From contig NZ_JBHRSA010000003.1 in the NCBI RefSeq assembly GCF_042643145.1, positions 108,756 through 172,755 of the forward strand: a stretch of 64,000 bases of DNA, read 5' to 3'. Made by a program: the position numbers and the translations under genes. The notes beneath the pieces are model-generated. The model saw only the letters and a list, made by a program, of their open reading frames with translations, was not told the origin of the DNA and ran no database searches. The stretch is from Virgibacillus_O xinjiangensis. GTDB lineage: Bacteria > Bacillota > Bacilli > Bacillales > Amphibacillaceae. This document shows, in pieces, positions 1 through 8,402 of this stretch (its first letter is position 1; each line of letters starts with the position of its first letter).

Positions 1-1
1 T

Positions 2-733
2 CTGTTCAATCACCAAGTAGACCCGGAAGAAGTTGCCTGCATGATTGTCGAGCCGATCATGGGTGAGGGCGGCTATGTCATCCCACCAGCATCTTGGCTG
101 GAGAAAATCCGGGAAATTTGTGACCAGCACGGCATCCTGCTCATTTTCGACGAGGTACAGACAGGGTTCGGTCGGACGGGTAATTGGTTCGCATCCCAGA
201 CGTTTGGTGTAACCCCTGATATCATGGCGGTCGCCAAGGGGATTGCCGCGGGTATGCCGCTCAGTGCGACGGTTGCCAGCAAGGAACTGATGGATCAATG
301 GCCGATGGGCGCGCATGCAACAACATTCGGAGGGAATCCGATGGCTTGTGCGGCTGCAAGGGCATCCCTGTCTGTCATCAAAGAAGAAAATCTGCTGGAG
401 AACGCCAATGCGATGGGAGAACATGCACTCTCTCTGCTGAATGAACTGAAGGACAAGCATCAAATGATTAAAGACGTCAGGGGAGTCGGACTGTTGCTAG
501 GCATAGAGATAGAAAAACCGGTGACAAACCAAGCAGATGGAGACCTCGTCATGCAGATTCTCGACGGCTGTCTGGAAAAAGGCGTCCTATTCTATCTGTG
601 CGGGAATGCCGGTGAAGTGGTCCGGATGATTCCACCATTAACTGTATCCAAAGAACAGGTAGAACACGGCATCAGCATATTGGATGACGTGATTGCTGAA
701 CTGGAAGGAGGGCTGAAAGATGGAGATCAATAA
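2..733 (+). CDS. Class III PLP-dependent aminotransferase, C-terminal part (5' end outside window)
   Basis: The reading frame is open from base 2, so the gene starts left of the window; the first in-frame ATG at 41 lies inside a conserved motif (IVEPIMGEGG) and is not the true start. The motifs DEVQTGFGRTG, the PLP-lysine region AVAKGIAAGMPLSA and TTFGGNPMACAAA are diagnostic of fold-type I, class III (omega) aminotransferases such as 4-aminobutyrate or ornithine transaminases, which move an amino group from an omega-amine or amino acid to a keto acid. The substrate cannot be read from this fragment. It overlaps the next gene by 14 bases, so the two are probably cotranscribed. Confidence 0.9.
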   Translation: MFNHQVDPEEVACMIVEPIMGEGGYVIPPASWLEKIREICDQHGILLIFDEVQTGFGRTGNWFASQTFGVTPDIMAVAKGIAAGMPLSATVASKELMDQWPMGAHATTFGGNPMACAAARASLSVIKEENLLENANAMGEHALSLLNELKDKHQMIKDVRGVGLLLGIEIEKPVTNQADGDLVMQILDGCLEKGVLFYLCGNAGEVVRMIPPLTVSKEQVEHGISILDDVIAELEGGLKDGDQ

Positions 734-2090
734 TAAGAAAGAGCTGGCAGGTGTCAGTGCCAATCCGGTATGGAAATTCCTGCTCCCTTCCTTGATCGGT
801 GTATTGCTGTTCCTTGTGCCGATCAAGGTGGACGGGGAGTTCACCATCGGTGTCGGGATTCTCGCTTCCTCTCTGCAGGGAGCCTTCGGTGAGGCGATTC
901 CAGCATTCATCGTCCTTCTTCTTGGTGTATCGGTAGTATTCACTACCATCGGTATGGCTGCCAAACCGGCGTTCATGATGGAGAGCCCTTTTCTGAAAAG
1001 CTTGTTCGTGACAGGTCCATTCGGTTACACGATGCGCCTGCTGGGCTTCCTTGTGGGGATCATGACGTTGTTCGAATTCGGACCAGAGTTCATCTGGTCG
1101 ATGAATACGGGAGGGGTCGTGCTGTATGATCTGGCACCCGTCCTCCTTACCTGGTTCCTGTTCGCCGGTCTTCTGCTTCCATTGTTGGTAGAGTTCGGCC
1201 TGATGGAATTCATCGGAGCACTGTTGAGAAAAATCATGCGGCCGATCTTCACCTTGCCAGGGAGATCGTCGATTGACAGTATGGCTTCCTGGATGGGTGC
1301 CGGAACGGTCGGTGTGCTGGTAACAACTCAGCAATATAATGAAGGGTTCTATTCCAAGCGGGAATCCTCTGTCATTGCCACCACGTTTTCCGTGGCCTCG
1401 ATTGCTTTCAGTCTGGTAGTTGCCAATGTCATCGGGGTTGGGAATTTATTCATTCCTTTCTACTTGACGGTATCTGTTGCCTGTATCATTGCAGCATTCA
1501 TCATGCCGCGGATCCCTCCGCTATCCAGAAAAAAGGATACTTATTATGAGCCGGTAGGGAAGCAGATCAATGAATCTGTACCGGAGGGAATTTCTTCATT
1601 CGAATGGGGATGGAGTGAGGCAATGCGGAAAGCCGGAGAAGCCAAAAACCCGGTAGAACTCGTCAAAAGCGGTTCAAAGACGGTCATGGATATTTGGATG
1701 GGGTTGATTCCATTGGTGATGAGCCTCGGAGCAGCCGCATTGATCATCGCCGAATATACACCGATTTTTGAGATTCTTTCCTATCCATTAGTACCGGTAT
1801 TGGAATGGATGAGGATTCCGGAAGCTACTGCCGCTGCACCAGCCATGCTGGTCGGTTTTGCGGACATGTTCCTGCCGGCAGTGCTGGGAAGCGGGATTGA
1901 GAGTGAACTGACTAGATTCGTGGTCGGTGCCCTGTCCCTGACGCAGATCATCTATATGTCTGAAATCGGTATTCTGATTCTTCGGTCGAATATTCCGGTC
2001 AACCTGCTCGAATTGTTCATCATCTTTGTGGAGCGGACCATCATCACCTTGCCGATCATTGTATTGATTGCCCATTTTATAGTATTTTAA
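720..2090 (+). CDS. YjiH-family multispanning membrane protein with Gate (nucleoside-recognition) domains
   Basis: A 456-residue hydrophobic protein with about ten or more predicted membrane segments and gate-like stretches such as SMASWMGAGTVGVLV near residue 185 and PAMLVGFADMFLPAVLGSG near residue 380. This matches the YjiH/Gate group of putative transporters, whose substrates are mostly unknown. The start ATG lies inside the end of the aminotransferase gene and is preceded by GGAAGGAGGG. A hairpin with a T tract follows at 2106. Coupling to an aminotransferase and the downstream enolase-superfamily enzyme suggests uptake or export of an amino acid derivative; this is inference. Confidence 0.75.
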   Translation: MEINNKKELAGVSANPVWKFLLPSLIGVLLFLVPIKVDGEFTIGVGILASSLQGAFGEAIPAFIVLLLGVSVVFTTIGMAAKPAFMMESPFLKSLFVTGPFGYTMRLLGFLVGIMTLFEFGPEFIWSMNTGGVVLYDLAPVLLTWFLFAGLLLPLLVEFGLMEFIGALLRKIMRPIFTLPGRSSIDSMASWMGAGTVGVLVTTQQYNEGFYSKRESSVIATTFSVASIAFSLVVANVIGVGNLFIPFYLTVSVACIIAAFIMPRIPPLSRKKDTYYEPVGKQINESVPEGISSFEWGWSEAMRKAGEAKNPVELVKSGSKTVMDIWMGLIPLVMSLGAAALIIAEYTPIFEILSYPLVPVLEWMRIPEATAAAPAMLVGFADMFLPAVLGSGIESELTRFVVGALSLTQIIYMSEIGILILRSNIPVNLLELFIIFVERTIITLPIIVLIAHFIVF

Positions 2091-2105
2091 ATAGAGAAGA
2101 GGAAA

Positions 2106-2136
2106 GGCAGCAGTCCGTTCGGGGCTGCTGTTTTTA
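2106..2136 (+). terminator. Rho-independent terminator after the YjiH-family gene
   Basis: A CAGCAG/CTGCTG stem followed by TTTTT. It lies between the transporter gene and the menC-like gene and would at least partly separate their transcription. Confidence 0.7.
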
Positions 2137-2164
2137 CATATGGAGAATCAGGGGAGGTCATCAC

Positions 2165-3280
2165 ATGGTAGTCCCGATTCGGGAAATCAATATGAAACGG
2201 TTGAGAATGAGATTGAAGCACCCCTTTGCCACCAGTTTTGGCACCATGGAACATAAGGAGTTCTTTCTATTGGAGGCAAAGGATGGAGAAGGGAACAGTG
2301 GGTTCGGCGAATCGGCTGCCTTTACTGAACCTTGGTATACGGAGGAGACGGTGGAGACGACCAGACACATGCTGGAAGACTTCCTCATACCGATCCTCCA
2401 AAAAAATCAGGTCCACCATCCTGATGAGGTGACAGAGCTTTTTCGGGCGGTCAGGAGGAATAACATGGCCAAAGCCGCAATAGAAGGGGCAGTATGGGAC
2501 CTTTCTGCCAAACGGGAAGGTCTGCCTCTGTCCCGGGCTCTAGGAGGAGAAAAGCGGAAGATCGATGTAGGCGTCAGCATAGGCATCCAGCCTTCTGTCA
2601 AAGACACCCTCGATGTGGTGGAAAGGTATCTGAGGGAGGGCTATAAACGGCTGAAGCTGAAGATTAAGCCGGGTTGGGATATAGATGTCCTGAGAGAAGT
2701 CCGTCGCTGTTTCCCAGAAGCACCGATCATGGCAGATGCCAACTCGGCCTATACACTGGAGGATATTGATCACCTCAGGCAGCTGGATGACCTCGAGTTA
2801 CTCATGGTGGAACAGCCGCTTGGTGCGGATGATATTATCGACCATGCAAATCTGCAGGCAGCTATCCGGACTCCCATCTGTCTCGATGAAAGCATTACAT
2901 CCTTGGAGGATGCCACGAAAGCGGTAGAGCTGGGCAGCTGCAAGGTAGTCAATCTGAAAATCAGCCGGGTCGGCGGACTCACAGAAGCCAGGCGGATCCA
3001 TGACTATTGCCAAGAACAGGGGATAGCGGTCTGGTGCGGCGGCATGCTGGAGGCGGGTGTCGGCCGTGCTCATAATATCGCATTGACCACCCTTCCGCAG
3101 TTCGTGCTGCCAGGTGACACTTCCGGGTCTTCAAGATATTGGGAAAAGGATATCATTCAGCCGGAAGTGACGGCAACTGATGGAGAGATCGTAGTGCCGG
3201 AACAGCCAGGTATCGGTTTTCAATTGGACGAAGAAGCCGTCAGGAGCTTTACCGTGGAAGAAAAAACGTTCGATTTCTAG
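2165..3280 (+). CDS. menC: o-Succinylbenzoate synthase / N-succinylamino acid racemase (MenC type 2)
   Basis: A 371-residue enolase-superfamily enzyme. Visible signatures are the catalytic KLKIK motif (about residue 160), metal ligands in MADANSAYTL, VEQPLG and CLDESI, and the second catalytic lysine in VNLKISRVGG. The C-terminal stretch GGMLEAGVGRAHNIALTTL is typical of the type 2 MenC/NSAR subgroup. These enzymes make o-succinylbenzoate in menaquinone synthesis and many also racemise N-succinylamino acids. No other men genes lie nearby, while an aminotransferase and transporter do, so a role in D-amino acid conversion is as plausible as menaquinone synthesis. The ATG is preceded by GGGGAGG. 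Confidence 0.85.
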   Translation: MVVPIREINMKRLRMRLKHPFATSFGTMEHKEFFLLEAKDGEGNSGFGESAAFTEPWYTEETVETTRHMLEDFLIPILQKNQVHHPDEVTELFRAVRRNNMAKAAIEGAVWDLSAKREGLPLSRALGGEKRKIDVGVSIGIQPSVKDTLDVVERYLREGYKRLKLKIKPGWDIDVLREVRRCFPEAPIMADANSAYTLEDIDHLRQLDDLELLMVEQPLGADDIIDHANLQAAIRTPICLDESITSLEDATKAVELGSCKVVNLKISRVGGLTEARRIHDYCQEQGIAVWCGGMLEAGVGRAHNIALTTLPQFVLPGDTSGSSRYWEKDIIQPEVTATDGEIVVPEQPGIGFQLDEEAVRSFTVEEKTFDF

Positions 3281-3286
3281 CAATAG

Positions 3287-3333
3287 AAACAAGAAGCGAC
3301 CATCCCTTTGGAGGAAGGTCGCTTCTTGTTTTT
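3287..3333. terminator. Bidirectional terminator between menC-like gene and metI
   Basis: A 15-bp perfect stem, AAACAAGAAGCGACC paired with its complement, with A and T tracts on both sides. It serves two convergent genes. Confidence 0.9.
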
Positions 3334-3335
3334 GA

Positions 3336-4436
3336 TTAGAGTCGCTTCAATGCCTGGTCCAAATCCTGCATCAGGTCTTCTGCACGCTCGATGCCGATGG
3401 AGAAGCGGAGCAATGTGTCGGAAATGCCGCGGCTTTCCCTTTCCTCTTTCGGTATTTCTGCATGTGTCTGGGTCGCCGGATAGGTAATAAAGCTTTCTAC
3501 ACCGCCGAGACTTTCAGCAAAGGTGATGAGCTCCAAATTCTGAAGCAGCGGATCGACCCAATCGCTGTTTTCCAGGCGGAAGGACAGCATGCCGCCTTTT
3601 CCTGGATACAGGACATCTGTAACCGCCGGATGATTCTCCAAGAATTCGGCAATCTGCCTGGCATTCTCCTGGTGCCGGTCCATTCTAAGGGATAGTGTCT
3701 TTAGACCACGCATGACAAGCCAGGAATCGAAGGCGGACAGTACCGCGCCGGACGTGTTATGGAGAACTGCCAGCTTCTCACATAGCTCGTCCCCTTTGGC
3801 TGCAACGAGGCCGGCAAGGACATCATTATGGCCGCCGATATATTTGGTGGCACTATGGATGACGATGTCGGCTCCTGATTCGATCGGCCGCTGCAGATAA
3901 GGGGTGAGGAAGGTATTGTCCACGATCAAGAGCAGGTTGCGGCTTTTGGCCAGTTCCGCAACTTCAGCGATATCGATCTCCTGCATCAGTGGATTGGTCG
4001 GCGTTTCCAGGAAAATCGCTTTTGTCTGATCGGTGATAAGCTTTTCTGTTTCCTCTATGCTGATGAACTCCGTATAACGGGTCCGGATATCATATGCCTG
4101 TTCATATTGCTCCAAGATGCGGTATGTACCGCCATATAGATCTTCCGGTGCAATGATCTCATCCCCGCTTTTGAAAAGGGATAGCACGAGCTGGATGGCG
4201 GACATGCCTGAACTGCAGGCAAACCCCCTGTCACCGGATTCCAAATCGGCGATTCCGTCCTCCAGAAGGGTTCGGGTAGGGTTTTTGGTGCGTGTATAAT
4301 CATACCCGGTGGACTGTCCGAGACCCACGTGCTGATAGGCGGTCGACATATAGATCGGTGGATTGATGGCTCCTGTCTTTTCATCACTTCTGTTCCCCAA
4401 CTGGGCCAGTTTCGTTTCAATGCTCTTGTCGGTCAT
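3336..4436 (-). CDS. metI: Cystathionine gamma-synthase / O-acetylhomoserine thiolyase (MetI type)
   Basis: A 366-residue Cys/Met-metabolism PLP enzyme. It has the N-terminal YDYTRTKNPTR motif, the PLP contacts in FACSSGMSAIQ and VDNTF, and the PLP lysine in VIHSATKYIGGH (about residue 193). It replaces the acyl group of an activated homoserine with cysteine (or sulfide), feeding methionine synthesis. The ATG is preceded by AAGGAGATG. The leader contains an S-box riboswitch and terminator, so transcription should fall when S-adenosylmethionine is plentiful. In B. subtilis metI is followed by metC; here no metC follows, only a convergent terminator. Confidence 0.93.
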   Translation of the reverse strand: MTDKSIETKLAQLGNRSDEKTGAINPPIYMSTAYQHVGLGQSTGYDYTRTKNPTRTLLEDGIADLESGDRGFACSSGMSAIQLVLSLFKSGDEIIAPEDLYGGTYRILEQYEQAYDIRTRYTEFISIEETEKLITDQTKAIFLETPTNPLMQEIDIAEVAELAKSRNLLLIVDNTFLTPYLQRPIESGADIVIHSATKYIGGHNDVLAGLVAAKGDELCEKLAVLHNTSGAVLSAFDSWLVMRGLKTLSLRMDRHQENARQIAEFLENHPAVTDVLYPGKGGMLSFRLENSDWVDPLLQNLELITFAESLGGVESFITYPATQTHAEIPKEERESRGISDTLLRFSIGIERAEDLMQDLDQALKRL

Positions 4437-4468
4437 TTCTTCATCTCCTTGATTGTCATTTCATACGG

Positions 4469-4535
4469 CAAGGAATAGGCTATCCTGCAGCAGGTTGCAA
4501 CTGCTGGGGAAACCGTCTATTCCTTTTTTGTGTTT
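4469..4535. other. Extra structured hairpin in the metI leader, between riboswitch terminator and start codon
   Basis: An outer stem GGAATAG/CTATTCC encloses an inner perfect stem CAGCAG/CTGCTG with loop GTTGCAA. On the plus strand it is followed by TTTTTT, so it could be a plus-strand terminator. On the minus strand it lies in the 5' untranslated region of metI, just upstream of the ribosome binding site. Its role is unknown. Confidence 0.5.
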
Positions 4536-4547
4536 TAGGAATACATG

Positions 4548-4582
4548 AAAGCCCTCTTCTTATCCACAAGAAGAGGGCTTGG
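4548..4582 (-). terminator. Expression-platform terminator of the S-box riboswitch
   Basis: A strong 13-bp stem (AAGCCCTCTTCTT and its complement, 6-nt loop) lies directly downstream of the aptamer on the minus strand, as expected for a transcription-attenuating SAM riboswitch. Confidence 0.85.
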
Positions 4583-4590
4583 CTTAAAGC

Positions 4591-4706
4591 TCATTCTCTT
4601 CTTATCTTCAGCACACAAGCTTCTGGAATTGGCACAGTACTGCACGGTAGTCAGTCTGCTGCCGAGGCTTCGAAGGGCCAGTCCCTCCACCTCTCTGGAT
4701 AAGAAA
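4591..4706 (-). promoter_or_regulatory. S-box (SAM-I) riboswitch aptamer controlling metI
   Basis: Read on the minus strand, the leader shows the S-box landmarks in order: CTTATCCAGAGAGGTGGAGG, then GGACTGGCCCT, GAAGCCTCGGCAGCAG, a variable stem, GTGCCAATTCCAGAAGC, and the closing AGATAAG that pairs with CTTATC. S-box RNAs bind S-adenosylmethionine and then favour a terminator, which is present at 4548-4582. This explains methionine-dependent control of metI. Confidence 0.95.
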
Positions 4707-4733
4707 ATTCAGTATTCTATTGATTTAATACTG

Positions 4734-4762
4734 ACATTACACCTGGCGACCGGAAAAGTCAA
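4734..4762 (-). promoter_or_regulatory. SigA-type promoter of the metI leader
   Basis: On the minus strand TTGACT (4762-4757), a 17-base spacer and TAATGT (4739-4734), placing the start point about 20 bases before the S-box. Confidence 0.65.
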
Positions 4763-4818
4763 GATGCATAGCGTGACGGAAAATTCTGCCTATTAGAGTG
4801 GTTGGACAAGCGGCCGCA

Positions 4819-5793
4819 TCAACTGGTCAAAATATAGCCAACCACAGCTACATAGCTGGCCAATGCCAGGGATGAAGGCAGCAGGTAGGTCCACATATTC
4901 CTGGTCCTGTCGCGCTTAATGGTCACCATCACGATGGTGGTGAGCAGGAAACCGATGATGGATAGATAGAGGAGATCATCGCTTGCTGCCTGCCACATGT
5001 TTCCTCCAGGGTAAAAGAAATCACCGGCAGCAAGAATCGTGATATTGAAGGCATTGCTGCCAAGCAGTGTACCCACGGCAAGGTTCATATTCGACAAACG
5101 CAGGGCCGTATACACACTTGCTGCATCCGGAAGGGAAGTCGCCAATGCAATCATCAGACTGCCGACAGCTGTGGCGCTGATGGCTGTTTCCCGGGAAATC
5201 GCATCCCCTGTGACCGACAAGCTGCTGCCTGTAATGAAAATGATGACAGCGAACAAGAGGAAACGCCGGATGGCAGAGCCTAGACCGCTGGTGGTTACCG
5301 GGTCAGGCTTATCCTCCTCTTGTGGGCTGCCGGACAAGAATTTCATTCCAACCAAGTAGACCGTAACAAGCGCGAGACTGGTGAAACCCAACTCAAATAA
5401 GGAGACATCAAAATCAAAACCAAGACCCAGCGTAATGAGTACGCAGAGGAATAAGGCCAGATAGCCAGTATACAAGTGGTTATGCGACACAGTCAGGAAA
5501 AGACGTTTTTTCCGGAAGTGCACGTCGAGCAGGAACAGTACAAACATATTGAACAGAATGCTGCCCACTCCATTTCCGATCACAATATCCGCATTGCCGA
5601 TGACACTTGCTGATATGGTTGCTGTGAGTTCCGGAAGGGAAGTGGCAATGGAAAGCAGCAGAGTTCCTGCCAGGAATCCGCCTAATTTGGCTTTATGGCT
5701 GATAATATTGGCATACTTTGATAGTTGAGTAGCGGCAAAGACAGAAAGAATTGCTGAGATGATGAAAATGACGAGTAATGTGACGGAATTAAT
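4819..5793 (-). CDS. Calcium/sodium:cation antiporter (CaCA family, YrbG-like)
   Basis: The protein has the two inverted alpha repeats of the CaCA family: ATSLPELTATISASVIGNAD in the first half and ATSLPDAASV followed by NLAVGTLLGSNAFN in the second, with about ten membrane segments. These antiporters exchange Ca2+ or another cation for Na+ or H+. The start is uncertain. No ATG, GTG or TTG exists near the expected N-terminus, but an ATT codon at 5793 is preceded by AAAGGAG at good spacing and gives about 324 residues, the usual family length. The only upstream alternative is an ATG at 5934, which adds 47 residues that look non-natural. Confidence 0.8.
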   Translation of the reverse strand: MNSVTLLVIFIISAILSVFAATQLSKYANIISHKAKLGGFLAGTLLLSIATSLPELTATISASVIGNADIVIGNGVGSILFNMFVLFLLDVHFRKKRLFLTVSHNHLYTGYLALFLCVLITLGLGFDFDVSLFELGFTSLALVTVYLVGMKFLSGSPQEEDKPDPVTTSGLGSAIRRFLLFAVIIFITGSSLSVTGDAISRETAISATAVGSLMIALATSLPDAASVYTALRLSNMNLAVGTLLGSNAFNITILAAGDFFYPGGNMWQAASDDLLYLSIIGFLLTTIVMVTIKRDRTRNMWTYLLPSSLALASYVAVVGYILTS

Positions 5794-5998
5794 AGGCGAT
5801 CTGCTCCTTTCATGACGTACCGCGAATGTAAAGTGTTTTCTATGTTTGCATTCCCCATTTCCTGTAAGAATAACAAGGTTGGAACAGTAATTTTCTGGAA
5901 ACCGGCCATGGAAAGGTATTTGGACAGAATACATGCCCGGGTGGCGAGATAGATGTTATCATAGGTAAAGAATACCAGCATAGAAAGGGTCCATTTGA

Positions 5999-6610
5999 AT
6001 GAAAATCGTTTCGATCGACTTTGAAACTGCCAATGAAAAACGCTTCAGCCCTTGCGCGGTTGGCGTAGTCGTAGCCAATGAGTACGAGATTGAGGAGGAA
6101 TACTACCGTTTGATCAATCCCTTGATGCCGTTCAACCGCTTCAATACCAGAATCCATGGGATAACTGAACGGGATGTGGAGGATGCACCTACCTTTGCGG
6201 AAATGTGGCCGGAGCTGAATCATTTTCTCACAGGACAATTGGTTGTTGCCCATAATGCCAGTTTCGATATGAGTGTCATCCGGCAGACATTGGATCATTA
6301 CAACCTGGAGTATCCGGAGATGGATTATCTCTGTACGGCGAATATCTCCAAAAAGGTATGGCCTGAGCTGCAGAATCATAAGCTGAATACTGTGGCTGAG
6401 CACCATGGCATCTCGTTTGAACACCATCATGCATTGGAGGATGCGCGAGTAGCAGCCAAAGTATTCATGCAGGCTTTGAGGTCGTATGAAACAGATGAAG
6501 TGGATGACTTATTGGCCAAATGCCGGATGTCCAAGGGAAGAATTTATGAACGAGGCTATCATCCGCCCAAGTCGAAGAAAGCGGCGAAAAGCAGGAAAAT
6601 CTATTTTTAG
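5999..6610 (+). CDS. DnaQ-type 3'-5' exonuclease domain protein
   Basis: A 203-residue protein with the DEDDh exonuclease motifs: ExoI SIDFETA (residues 4-10), ExoII VAHNASFD (about 83-90) and ExoIII HHALEDAR (about 140). This fold removes 3' nucleotides from DNA or RNA, as in the PolC proofreading domain and its stand-alone relatives. The basic C-terminal tail (KSKKAAKSRK) may contact nucleic acid. The ATG follows AAAGGG and is divergent from the antiporter gene. The exact substrate is not predictable. Confidence 0.88.
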   Translation: MKIVSIDFETANEKRFSPCAVGVVVANEYEIEEEYYRLINPLMPFNRFNTRIHGITERDVEDAPTFAEMWPELNHFLTGQLVVAHNASFDMSVIRQTLDHYNLEYPEMDYLCTANISKKVWPELQNHKLNTVAEHHGISFEHHHALEDARVAAKVFMQALRSYETDEVDDLLAKCRMSKGRIYERGYHPPKSKKAAKSRKIYF

Positions 6611-6778
6611 TGATGTCAAATGGTTCAGGACCTGGGTGGCTCCCTTAAGGGAAGGGCTTCCTATCCGTTAGAATGGGGATCTCCATGTCGGGATTGACCT
6701 GCCAAAGCAGGCGGCAAATGTCCTACACTGCAGAGAGTAAACCAAGATTATAAGTAAAGAGAGAAGGGAGAGCGTCAT

Positions 6779-7771
6779 ATGAATAAGAAACGATGGATTG
6801 CACTGGTGATTGCAGCAGGTCTGCTTCTGTTCTCGGTGATCTGGCAGGCTGCTACGAGTTTCATGACGGCCGATTTTGAAGAGCTGTTCAATGCCAATGA
6901 CACTCCATTTGAGGAGAAGGTCATTGAGGAAGGCTCAGGGGCAGGCAAAATTGCTGTCATCAACTTGAACGGAGTCATCCAGGATACGACAGGCAACTCT
7001 TTTACGGCGAGTGGTTACGACCATGCAAAGTTTTTGGAAATGATTGAGGCTGCGGGCGAAGATACGATGGTGGATGGCATCATCCTTCGCGTGAACACAC
7101 CCGGCGGCGGTGTCGTCGAGAGTGCGGAAATCCATGATAAAATCATAGAAGTACAAGAGGAGACCGGTAAGCCTGTATACATATCGATGGGGAATACAGC
7201 AGCCTCCGGAGGATACTATATATCCGCTCCTGCTGATAAGATTGTTGCACATCCGGCTACATTGACCGGTTCCATCGGCGTCATCATGCAAAGCATCAAT
7301 TTTTCGGATTTGGCAGATGACTTAGGAGTAGACTTCAATACCATCAAGAGTGGTGAATACAAAGATATCATGTCCGCTTCCAGGGACATGACCGAGGAAG
7401 AGCGGGAAATCCTGCAAACAATGATCGACGATATGTATGGAGACTTCGTCCAAGTAATCGTAGATGGCAGGGACATGAGTGAAGAGCGTGTCATGGAACT
7501 TGCGGACGGCCGTGTATATACTGGCAGCCAAGCACAGGAACTCGGATTGGTCGATGATCTTGGAACATTGACAGATACCATCGCCATGATGGAGGAAGAA
7601 AATGAATTGCAGAACCCGCAGGTAGTGGAATACCAGCCGGGATTCGGTTTCAACCAATTTCTCGGCGGCGCGGTGAAGAGCATGTTCGGCAATGAAGAAG
7701 AACTTCACGGGATGGTGGAATTGCTGAGACAAACAAACGCCCCACGGGCAATGTATCTATATTCAGAATAG
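6779..7771 (+). CDS. sppA: Signal peptide peptidase SppA
   Basis: A 330-residue membrane-anchored serine protease of the S49 family. It has an N-terminal membrane segment (about residues 5-23), the nucleophile in TAASGGYYIS, and the general-base lysine in IKSGEYKDIMSASR. SppA digests remnant signal peptides in the membrane and, in B. subtilis, is linked to lantibiotic resistance. The ATG follows GAAGGGAG. Twelve bases separate it from the RDD-family gene, the same order as B. subtilis sppA-yteJ. Confidence 0.93.
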   Translation: MNKKRWIALVIAAGLLLFSVIWQAATSFMTADFEELFNANDTPFEEKVIEEGSGAGKIAVINLNGVIQDTTGNSFTASGYDHAKFLEMIEAAGEDTMVDGIILRVNTPGGGVVESAEIHDKIIEVQEETGKPVYISMGNTAASGGYYISAPADKIVAHPATLTGSIGVIMQSINFSDLADDLGVDFNTIKSGEYKDIMSASRDMTEEEREILQTMIDDMYGDFVQVIVDGRDMSEERVMELADGRVYTGSQAQELGLVDDLGTLTDTIAMMEEENELQNPQVVEYQPGFGFNQFLGGAVKSMFGNEEELHGMVELLRQTNAPRAMYLYSE

Positions 7772-7783
7772 GAGGCTGCAGGA

Positions 7784-8248
7784 ATGACTGAAATTGAGAA
7801 TCCGGCTGCTGAACCTGCAGCCGTTACCAGGAATTATGCGGGGTTTTGGATGAGATTTTGGGCCTACTTGGTCGATCTGCTCATTGTAGCAGCTGTGAAC
7901 GGGATCCTGCTCAGTCCTTTAACGGTATTTTCTGATGCCGGGTCCGCAGAAATTGGTTATTGGACCCTGGCAGGCATACTTGGTTCGATCGTCTTTTATC
8001 TTTATTTTCTGCTGATGACCAAGTACTTCAGACAGACGCTGGGAAAGATGATCTTCGGTCTGGAAGTGATCCATGAAGACGGTGGTAACCTCAGGTGGAA
8101 AGATTTGCTGTTTCGAGAAGTTGTCGGCAGGTTTCTTCACCGGGTGTTTGGCATATTGGTTCTGCTTTACCTTGTGGTTGCATTCACACCGGAAAAGCAA
8201 GGAATCCATGATATGATCGGTGATACAAGAGTCGTACACGCGAAATAA
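7784..8248 (+). CDS. yteJ: RDD-family membrane protein (YteJ-like)
   Basis: A 154-residue protein with about three to four membrane segments and the RDD features: GFWMRFWAYLVDLLIVA at residues 20-36 and RQTLGKMIFGLEV near residue 85. RDD proteins are poorly understood; some are ion exchangers and the B. subtilis sppA partner modulates SppA. It is cotranscribed with sppA and ends at a strong terminator. Confidence 0.88.
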   Translation: MTEIENPAAEPAAVTRNYAGFWMRFWAYLVDLLIVAAVNGILLSPLTVFSDAGSAEIGYWTLAGILGSIVFYLYFLLMTKYFRQTLGKMIFGLEVIHEDGGNLRWKDLLFREVVGRFLHRVFGILVLLYLVVAFTPEKQGIHDMIGDTRVVHAK

Positions 8249-8256
8249 GGTATTAA

Positions 8257-8300
8257 GAAAACAGGGCATTCCATGACAATGTGGAATGTCCTGTTTTTTT
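8257..8300 (+). terminator. Terminator of the sppA operon
   Basis: ACAGGGCATTCCA pairs with TGGAATGTCCTGT, followed by TTTTTTT. Confidence 0.9.
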
Positions 8301-8320
8301 GTCGGCAAGATGAAAAGAGC

Positions 8321-8349
8321 TTGTCATACATACTTAACTGAATTAAAAT
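8321..8349 (+). promoter_or_regulatory. SigA promoter of the acyl-CoA synthetase gene, with adjacent dyad
   Basis: TTGTCA (8321-8326), a 17-base spacer, TAAAAT (8344-8349). A spaced dyad CTGAATT/AATTCAG overlaps the -10 region and could be an operator; I cannot assign a regulator. Confidence 0.6.
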
Positions 8350-8402
8350 AATAAATAGAAAATTCAGCAATAAAATATTCAATGGATAAAAGGAGTGGCT
8401 AG

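Noticed and set aside
5840..6430. Open minus-strand frame of 196 codons
   Set aside because: Antisense to the exonuclease gene, which has all its catalytic motifs.
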